From positions 434,001 through 498,000 of the forward strand of contig NZ_FNEI01000001.1 in assembly GCF_900099975.1 (NCBI RefSeq): a stretch of 64,000 bases of DNA. Direction: 5' to 3'. The notes under the pieces are model-generated. The model was not told where the DNA came from. It ran no database searches and saw only the letters and a program-made list of their open reading frames with translations. The DNA is from Arthrobacter cupressi. Lineage in GTDB: Bacteria; Actinomycetota; Actinomycetes; Actinomycetales; Micrococcaceae. This document shows positions 58,609 through 64,000 of this stretch, piece after piece. Position numbers and translations under genes: made by a program. Each line of letters starts with the position of its first letter. Positions within the stretch are counted from its first letter, which is position 1.

Positions 58609-60860
58609 GATTCCTCCTTGCGGTGCGATGACACAGCTGTTGCGGCCAGGGCCGGTTCCGGGACCGCCGCGGCGGACCGGACCCATACCCGGCTGGTCTT
58701 GAATTCCGGCATGCCGGAGATGGGGTCTGTGGCGGCCTCGGTGAGGCGGTTGGCGCTGCCGGCGCCGGGGAAGTGGAAGGGCAGGAACACGGTGTCCGGC
58801 CGGATCGCGGTGCTCACCTCGGCCCGGACCTGGACCTCGCCGCGTTCGTTGCTGACGGTCACCAGCCCGCCGTCGGCGATGCCCCGGCGGGCCGCCGTCT
58901 CGGGGTGCAGCTGCAGCCGGGCTTCGGGCTGGGACGCCGAGAGTTCGGCGACCCGGCGGGTCTGGGCCCCGGACTGGTAGTGCTCCAGCAGGCGGCCGGT
59001 GGCCAGGGCCAGGGACTCCGGCTCGGAGGCACTGGCGAAGCTGCGCTGCGCACGCTTCGAGGGCGTGACGGCGACCATGGCGGCGCGGCCGTCGGCGTGC
59101 GCGAACCCTTCGGCGAAGAGCCGCGGCGTGCCTTTGCCGCCGGCCGGGTAGGGCCAGTAGGCGGCTTCGCCGGCGTCGAGCATGTCGTAGTCGATGCCGG
59201 AGTAGTCGGCCAGCCCGCCGGCGGAGGCCAGGCGCAATTCCTCGAAGACGGTGCGGGGGTCGTCGCTGAAGGTGGAGGGTGCCTCGAGCAGTTCGGCAAG
59301 CCGGGTCATCAGCCATAGTTCGGTGCGGACTCCCGGGGGCGGGGTCAGCGCGCGGCGGCGCCGGATGACGCGGCCTTCGAGGTTGGTCATGGTGCCTTCC
59401 TCTTCGGCCCATTGGGCTACGGGGAGCACCAGGTCCGCTTCGGCGGCGGTCTCGGACATGAAGAAGTCGCAGACCACCAGGAAGTCCAGGCTGCGCAGTC
59501 CCGCGATCACGGCGCCGGCGTCCGGGGCGGAGACCGCCACATTGGCGCCGTGCACGAAAAGGCAGCGGACGCCGTCGGGCTGTCCCAGGGACTTCAGGAA
59601 TTCGACGGCGGGCAGCCCAGCACCGGGGATCAGGGATTCGTCCACGCCCCACACCTTCGCCATGTGGGTGCGGGCGGCGGGGTCGGTGATCTTCCGGTAG
59701 CCGGGAAGCTGGTCCGCCTTCTGGCCGTGTTCGCGGCCGCCCTGCCCGTTGCCTTGGCCGGTGAGGGTGCCGTAGCCGCTGCGTGCGGAGCCGGGCAGGC
59801 CCAGCAGCAGGCTGAGGTTGATCGCCGCGGTTGCGGTGTCGGTGCCGTCCACGTGCTGCTCCACACCGCGGCCGCTGAGGATGTAGCAGCCGCCGCGGCC
59901 CTCGTCCTTGGCGAGGCGGGCGCTCCTGGCCAGGCGGCGCGCGGTTTCGCGGATCAGGGTGGCGGGAACGCCGGTGATGGACTGTACGCGCTCGGGCCAG
60001 AATGCGTTGAGGCTGCGCAGCACGGCCTTGTGCCCGTTGGTCCGGCCTTCAAGGAACGCGGTGTCTGCGAGGCCTTCGTGGACCACCACATGGGAGATGC
60101 CCAGGATCAGGGCGAGGTCCGTGCCTGGGAGGGGTTGCAGGTGGATGCCGCCGCCGTTGCCCGTGAACGCCGCGGTGGCCGACCGTCGCGGGTCCACCAC
60201 GATCAGCCCGCCGGCGTCGCGCGCGCCCTGCAGGTGCTGGACGAACGGCGGCATGGTTTCGGCCACGTTCGAACCGAGCAGCAGGATCACGGACGCCGAA
60301 TCGAGGTCTTCCACGGGGAAGGGCAGGCCGCGGTCCACGCCGAAGGCCCGGTTTCCGGCCGCCGCAGCCGAGGACATGCAGAAGCGGCCGTTGTAGTCGA
60401 TGCGCGAGGTGCGCAGGGCCAGCCGGGCGAACTTGCCCAACTGGTAGGCCTTTTCGTTGGTGAGGCCGCCGCTGCCGAAAACGCCCACCGAATCGTGCCC
60501 GTGGCGTGCCCAGCTGTCCTTGACCGCCGCCGCGACGAGCATCAGGGCCTGTTCCCAGCTGATCGGCTGGTGCACTCCGTCGGAGCCCTTGAGCAGGGGC
60601 TCGGTGACCCGGCCCGCGTGACCCAGCAGTGCCGCCGAGGTCCAGCCCTTGCGGCACAGCCCGCCCCGGTTAGTGGGGAACTCGCGGCCGGCCACCTCCA
60701 GGAGGGGAGCGGCGGACGCGGCGGGGCCGCCCGGCGTCGGGAGTCCAGGCGTCGGGACGTCCGCGGCCGGGAACCCCGCCCCCGGCTTGGCGGCCGGGGA
60801 CAGGGTCATCGCGCACTGGAGGGCGCAGTACGGGCAGTGGGTGGCGGTACCGGAGGACAT
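58605..60860 (-). CDS. nasC: Assimilatory nitrate reductase catalytic subunit
   Basis: 751 residues, ATG at 60860. Molybdopterin oxidoreductase of the NasA/NapA class: N-terminal [4Fe-4S] ligands Cys9, Cys12, Cys16 and Cys69 (GGLCRKG), the molybdenum ligand Cys161 in RFCMSS, and GSNVAETMPP and QGNGQGGREHGQKADQLPGY for cofactor binding. A Pro/Gly-rich insertion follows the third cysteine (about 25-50). It reduces nitrate to nitrite in the cytoplasm; named nasC after the Bacillus subunit, nasA in Streptomyces nomenclature. Confidence 0.93.
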   Translation of the reverse strand: MSSGTATHCPYCALQCAMTLSPAAKPGAGFPAADVPTPGLPTPGGPAASAAPLLEVAGREFPTNRGGLCRKGWTSAALLGHAGRVTEPLLKGSDGVHQPISWEQALMLVAAAVKDSWARHGHDSVGVFGSGGLTNEKAYQLGKFARLALRTSRIDYNGRFCMSSAAAAGNRAFGVDRGLPFPVEDLDSASVILLLGSNVAETMPPFVQHLQGARDAGGLIVVDPRRSATAAFTGNGGGIHLQPLPGTDLALILGISHVVVHEGLADTAFLEGRTNGHKAVLRSLNAFWPERVQSITGVPATLIRETARRLARSARLAKDEGRGGCYILSGRGVEQHVDGTDTATAAINLSLLLGLPGSARSGYGTLTGQGNGQGGREHGQKADQLPGYRKITDPAARTHMAKVWGVDESLIPGAGLPAVEFLKSLGQPDGVRCLFVHGANVAVSAPDAGAVIAGLRSLDFLVVCDFFMSETAAEADLVLPVAQWAEEEGTMTNLEGRVIRRRRALTPPPGVRTELWLMTRLAELLEAPSTFSDDPRTVFEELRLASAGGLADYSGIDYDMLDAGEAAYWPYPAGGKGTPRLFAEGFAHADGRAAMVAVTPSKRAQRSFASASEPESLALATGRLLEHYQSGAQTRRVAELSASQPEARLQLHPETAARRGIADGGLVTVSNERGEVQVRAEVSTAIRPDTVFLPFHFPGAGSANRLTEAATDPISGMPEFKTSRVWVRSAAAVPEPALAATAVSSHRKEES

Positions 60861-60861
60861 G

Positions 60862-62268
60862 TCAGATGTGACCCATCGAGGTGTTCTTGGCTTTCCGCAG
60901 ATAGAAGGTCCAGCAGACGGTGAGCATGACTACGTAGGCCGCAACGAAACCGTAGAAGGCCGGGGTGTAGGAACCGGAAGCCGTGTTGGACGCGTTCAGC
61001 ACCTGGGGGATCACGAAGCCGCCGTAGGCGCCGATCGCGGAGATCAGGCCGAGGGAGGAGGAGGCGAGCCGCTGGGTGGCTGCGGGGGAGGCGCCGTTGC
61101 GGGCTGCGCGGCTGGAGGTGGCGAAGATGACCGGGATCATGCGGTAGGTTGCACCGTTTCCGAAGCCACTGGCAACGAAGAGGAACAGGAACAGCACCAG
61201 GAAGAGCCAGAAATTCTTCAGCGGCAGGGTCCAGATCATGGTGAGGGTGATGATCGCCATGGCGGTGAAGGAGGCGACGGTCATCCTGGCCCCGCCGCGG
61301 CGGTCTGCCATGCGTCCGCCGTAGGGCCGTGCCAGGGAGCCGACCAGCGGGCCGAGGAATGCCAGGGAGAGCGCGACGGCGCCGACGTGGATGGCGGAGA
61401 AGTCCGGGAAGTAGTCCTTGATGAGCTTCGGGAAGACACCGGCGAAGCCGATGAATGAACCGAAGGTGCCGATGTACAGGAACGCCATGATCCACAGGTG
61501 CGGTTCCTTCAGGGCCGCGATGGAACCGGCCACGTCACCCTTGGCGCTGGTGAGGTTGTTCATGTACTTCCAGGCGCCGAAGGCGGCCAGCAGGATGAAC
61601 GGAACCCAGATCAGGCCGGCGAGCGGCAGGTTCGCGGTACCCGCGGCGAGCAGGGTCACGGCGATCGGGACCACCAACTGTGCGACGGCGGCACCCATGT
61701 TTCCGCCGGCGGCGTTCAGGCCCAGCGCCCAGCCCTTTTCGCGGGCGGGGTAGAAGAAGGTGATGTTCGCCATGGAGCTGGCGAAGTTGCCGCCGCCGAA
61801 GCCTGCGAGGGCCGCCACCAGGAGCATCACGCCGAACGGGGTCTGCGGGTTGGAGACGCACATGGCCAGGCCGACGGAGGGGATCAGCAGGAGCAGCGCG
61901 GAGATGATGGTCCAGTTGCGGCCGCCGAACTTCGGGACCATGAAGGTGTACGGGATGCGCAGGGTCGCTCCGACCAGGCTTGGCATGGAGATGAGCCAGA
62001 AGATTTCCGAGGTGCTGAGCTTGAATCCGGCGCCGGGGAGCTGGACCACCACGATCGACCAGAGCTGCCAGACCACGAAGCCCAGGAACTCGGCGAAGAT
62101 GGACCAGTACAGGTTGCGCTTGGCGATGGAACGGCCTTCGGCCTCCCATTGGCCCTTGTTCTCTGCGTCCCAATTCGCGATCCAGCGGCCGGGGCGATGT
62201 TCAAGTACGGGTACTGAAAGTTTGGTGGCCTCGTTGCCTTGGGTCTGTGCGCTTTGTTCGACAGTCAC
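60862..62268 (-). CDS. narK: Nitrate/nitrite MFS transporter
   Basis: 468 residues from GTG 62268, preceded by AAGGAGG. Twelve membrane helices with the nitrate-signature glycine motifs (GFGGGNFASSMANITFFYP and NAAGGNMGAAVAQL) of the NarK/NasA family. It takes up nitrate (or exports nitrite). First gene of narK-nasC-nasB, with one base between its stop and the nasC start. The upstream region carries a GlnR-like array (62317-62354). Confidence 0.93.
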   Translation of the reverse strand: MTVEQSAQTQGNEATKLSVPVLEHRPGRWIANWDAENKGQWEAEGRSIAKRNLYWSIFAEFLGFVVWQLWSIVVVQLPGAGFKLSTSEIFWLISMPSLVGATLRIPYTFMVPKFGGRNWTIISALLLLIPSVGLAMCVSNPQTPFGVMLLVAALAGFGGGNFASSMANITFFYPAREKGWALGLNAAGGNMGAAVAQLVVPIAVTLLAAGTANLPLAGLIWVPFILLAAFGAWKYMNNLTSAKGDVAGSIAALKEPHLWIMAFLYIGTFGSFIGFAGVFPKLIKDYFPDFSAIHVGAVALSLAFLGPLVGSLARPYGGRMADRRGGARMTVASFTAMAIITLTMIWTLPLKNFWLFLVLFLFLFVASGFGNGATYRMIPVIFATSSRAARNGASPAATQRLASSSLGLISAIGAYGGFVIPQVLNASNTASGSYTPAFYGFVAAYVVMLTVCWTFYLRKAKNTSMGHI

Positions 62269-62316
62269 GGGATGCCTCCTTGGGGGGACTAGGTACTTCC
62301 AAGTTAGGGAGGGCTC

Positions 62317-62354
62317 GTTTCGGCGACCGGCGCGGTGTGTAAACGTGCTGTGAC
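62317..62354 (-). promoter_or_regulatory. Weak GlnR-like array upstream of narK
   Basis: Minus strand: GTCAC, TTTAC, CGCCG, GAAAC with exact six-base spacers (11-bp period), 49-86 bases upstream of the narK start. Three of four half-sites resemble GlnR elements, one does not. Less convincing than the nirB-nirD array. Confidence 0.4.
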
Positions 62355-62438
62355 ATTTGCCTATCCGAGGGTGTCGGGGCCGCGTGAGAAGCGGTGAGGG
62401 TTAGTGTGGCGTTGACCACATTGTGGGATGTTCCAAAA

Positions 62439-62473
62439 GGTCCATATTCCGGACCGAATGTCCATTCAGTGGA
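62439..62473 (+). promoter_or_regulatory. Inverted repeats upstream of the MHS transporter
   Basis: GGTCC (62439-62443) with GGACC (62451-62455), and TCCA (62461-62464) with TGGA (62470-62473), about 85-120 bases before the transporter start. Possible operator sites; the rest of the 62269-62557 intergenic region shows nothing else clear apart from the narK array. Confidence 0.3.
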
Positions 62474-62557
62474 TAGCCGGAACTATTCTTGAACCCTCAA
62501 TAAACTTGCCGGGCAGGCCGCAGGCGCCGGACCGGTGTGAACGAAAGCTGCTACTAC

Positions 62558-63967
62558 ATGTCGTCCACCGCTACATCCAAGGAAGGCGAGTCCACTCAGC
62601 CAGTGAACTCGCGGGGCAAGGTGATCTTCGCGAGCCTGATCGGCACGACGATCGAGTTCTACGACTTCTACGCCTACGCCACCGCGTCGGTGCTCGTCTT
62701 TCCCAAGCTTTTCTTCCCCGATGCCACTGACATCAACGCGCTGCTTAGCGCCTTCGCCATCTTCGGCGTTGCCTTCTTCGCCCGTCCTATCGGGGCAGTG
62801 GTCTTCGGGCACTTCGGTGACAAGATCGGTCGCAAGGGCACGCTGGTTGCTTCCCTGTTGACCATGGGTATTGCGACCTTCCTCATCGGGCTGCTGCCCA
62901 CGGCCTCCATGGCTGGGTGGGCGATCCTGGCGCCGGTCCTGCTGGTGGTGCTGCGATTCTTCCAGGGCCTGGCTTTGGGCGGGGAGTGGTCCGGCGCGGC
63001 CCTGCTGGCCACCGAGAACGCGCCCGAGGGCAAGCGCGCAATTTACGGCACGTTCCCGCAACTGGGTGCTCCAATCGGGTTCATCATCGCCAACGTGATC
63101 TTCATCTGGATGAACGTGACCCTGAGCCCCGAAGAGTTCCTTGCCTGGGGCTGGCGCGTTCCGTTCCTGCTCAGCGCGGTTCTGGTCATCGTGGGCCTTT
63201 ACGTCCGCTTGAAGCTGGTGGAAAGCGCGTCCTTCACCAAGGTGATCGTCCAGGAAAAGGTCCAGAAGCTGCCCCTGGCCGCAACGGTCAAGAACCACTG
63301 GCGGCCGGTGCTCGCCGGCACCTTCATCATGCTGGCCACCTACGTGCTCTTCTACATCATGACCACGTTCACCCTGTCCTATGGCACCAAGCCCACCCTG
63401 GCTGGCGCGCAGGCAGCGGCCGAGAAAGCCGGCAAGCCCATGACGGCCGAGCAGGTCGCGGCGTTTGTCCCCGGTTTGGGCATCAGCCGGTCCGACTTCC
63501 TCTGGATGCTGATCTTCGGCGTTGTCTTCTTCGGTATCTTCACCGTGGTCTCCGGTCCGCTGGCCGAAAAGTGGGGCCGCCGGAAGTTCCTGCTCGGCGT
63601 CACAGCCGGCATTTTCGTGTTCGGTGCGCTTTGGTTCACGATGTTCGGCCCGGGCCAGGCCGCCGCGATGGTCGGCCTGATTGTTGGCTTCACCCTCATG
63701 GGCCTGACCTTCGGACCCATGGCGGCCATCCTGCCTGAACTGTTCCCCGCAAACGTCCGCTACACGGGTTCGGCAGTGGCATACAACCTCTCGTCCATGA
63801 TTGGCGCGGCTCCCGCGGGATTTGTTGCCATCGCACTCTGGTCTGCGGCCAACGGAAGTACGTGGCTGGTTGGCGCTTACATGGCAGTTGCAGCGGTAAT
63901 CACCTTCATTGCGCTCTGGCTGACCCGGGAAACCAAGGACACGGACTACGAGAACAACGTCGCCTGA
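62558..63967 (+). CDS. MHS-family MFS transporter
   Basis: 469 residues from ATG 62558; a GTG at 62537 is possible, and neither has a strong ribosome site. Metabolite:H+ symporter features: FYDFYAYATASVLVFPKLFF in helix 1, GHFGDKIGRKGTLVASLL after helix 2, RFFQGLALGGEWSGAALL, and a repeated-half arrangement of 12 helices. The family imports small organic acids, proline/betaine or similar; the substrate cannot be told here. It is divergent from narK, with no obvious link to nitrate metabolism. Confidence 0.88.
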   Translation: MSSTATSKEGESTQPVNSRGKVIFASLIGTTIEFYDFYAYATASVLVFPKLFFPDATDINALLSAFAIFGVAFFARPIGAVVFGHFGDKIGRKGTLVASLLTMGIATFLIGLLPTASMAGWAILAPVLLVVLRFFQGLALGGEWSGAALLATENAPEGKRAIYGTFPQLGAPIGFIIANVIFIWMNVTLSPEEFLAWGWRVPFLLSAVLVIVGLYVRLKLVESASFTKVIVQEKVQKLPLAATVKNHWRPVLAGTFIMLATYVLFYIMTTFTLSYGTKPTLAGAQAAAEKAGKPMTAEQVAAFVPGLGISRSDFLWMLIFGVVFFGIFTVVSGPLAEKWGRRKFLLGVTAGIFVFGALWFTMFGPGQAAAMVGLIVGFTLMGLTFGPMAAILPELFPANVRYTGSAVAYNLSSMIGAAPAGFVAIALWSAANGSTWLVGAYMAVAAVITFIALWLTRETKDTDYENNVA

Positions 63968-64000
63968 CAGTCGTCGGGGAAGCCACCCGGCAACAGCGAA

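Noticed and set aside
57040..59652. 870-codon frame joining the NasB region to upstream sequence
   Set aside because: The first ~350 codons are a shadow of nasC; NasB starts at 58608 with a strong ribosome site and 4-bp overlap.
1..64000. CRISPR array, tRNA, rRNA, insertion sequence or prophage
   Set aside because: No regularly spaced repeats with unique spacers, no RNA-gene sequence and no transposase, integrase or phage structural gene was recognised on reading both strands.

Overview
High-GC actinobacterial chromosome. Codon usage, the gene families present (SCO4848-like protein, DUF2505, DUF222/HNH, NnaR-type HemD-winged-helix fusion, LpdA quinone reductase) and the content point to Micrococcaceae of the Arthrobacter/Pseudarthrobacter type; this is inference, because no rRNA or other species marker lies in the window. 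No prophage, insertion sequence, tRNA, rRNA or CRISPR array was seen.

Layout. (1) 1-18793: exopolysaccharide and cell-surface locus. Two secreted PKD-domain proteins share a C-terminal module. They are followed by a Tat-exported beta-helix protein, a minus-strand group (GT2, Wzx-type flippase, GT4), a divergent plus-strand group (Wzz/BY-kinase-like, Wzy-like polymerase, Tat-lipoprotein glycerophosphodiesterase), a sufS-sufU pair and UDP-glucose dehydrogenase. (2) 18887-29250: core and housekeeping genes (nhaA, SCO4848-like, DUF2505, NAD(P)H-binding DUF2867 protein, mfd, YdjM-like hydrolase, small membrane protein, deoC, an FAD oxidoreductase). A 48-bp near-perfect palindrome sits upstream of nhaA. 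(3) 29600-40391: a DUF222/HNH gene, an extremely GC-rich tract, then a compact seven-gene minus-strand operon: GMC oxidoreductase with a ferredoxin-like Cys cluster, membrane-anchored metallophosphoesterase, alpha/beta hydrolase, acetoacetate-decarboxylase-family protein, two small membrane proteins and a patatin. Nearly every junction is a 4-bp start/stop overlap. Its function is not known to me and it is one of the two best candidates for an undescribed system. (4) 40485-45967: nitrite assimilation. nirB-cobA-nnaR run leftward and nirD runs divergently; between them is a five-repeat array with 11-bp spacing that resembles a GlnR box. (5) 45968-56243: a phosphosugar mutase and purine nucleoside phosphorylase, neighbours in mycobacteria, are separated by a fructan module (GH32 fructosidase lipoprotein, GH68 levansucrase with a structured leader) and a two-gene unit of a membrane-tethered sigma-factor-like protein and a transmembrane Ig-like-repeat protein, the second best candidate. 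LpdA follows. (6) 56271-62268: a metallo-beta-lactamase-fold hydrolase and the nitrate uptake/reduction operon narK-nasC-nasB, with a second, weaker GlnR-like array. (7) 62558-63967: an MHS-type MFS transporter.

How it fits together. Nitrate enters through NarK, is reduced by NasC/NasB to nitrite and by NirB/NirD to ammonium; CobA supplies the siroheme precursor and NnaR with GlnR is the probable control. The polysaccharide locus supplies UDP-glucuronate (Ugd), assembly (GTs), flipping (Wzx), polymerisation (Wzy) and length control (Wzz); the levansucrase module makes and trims a second extracellular polymer. Starts were revised inward where a Shine-Dalgarno sequence or a start/stop overlap supported it.
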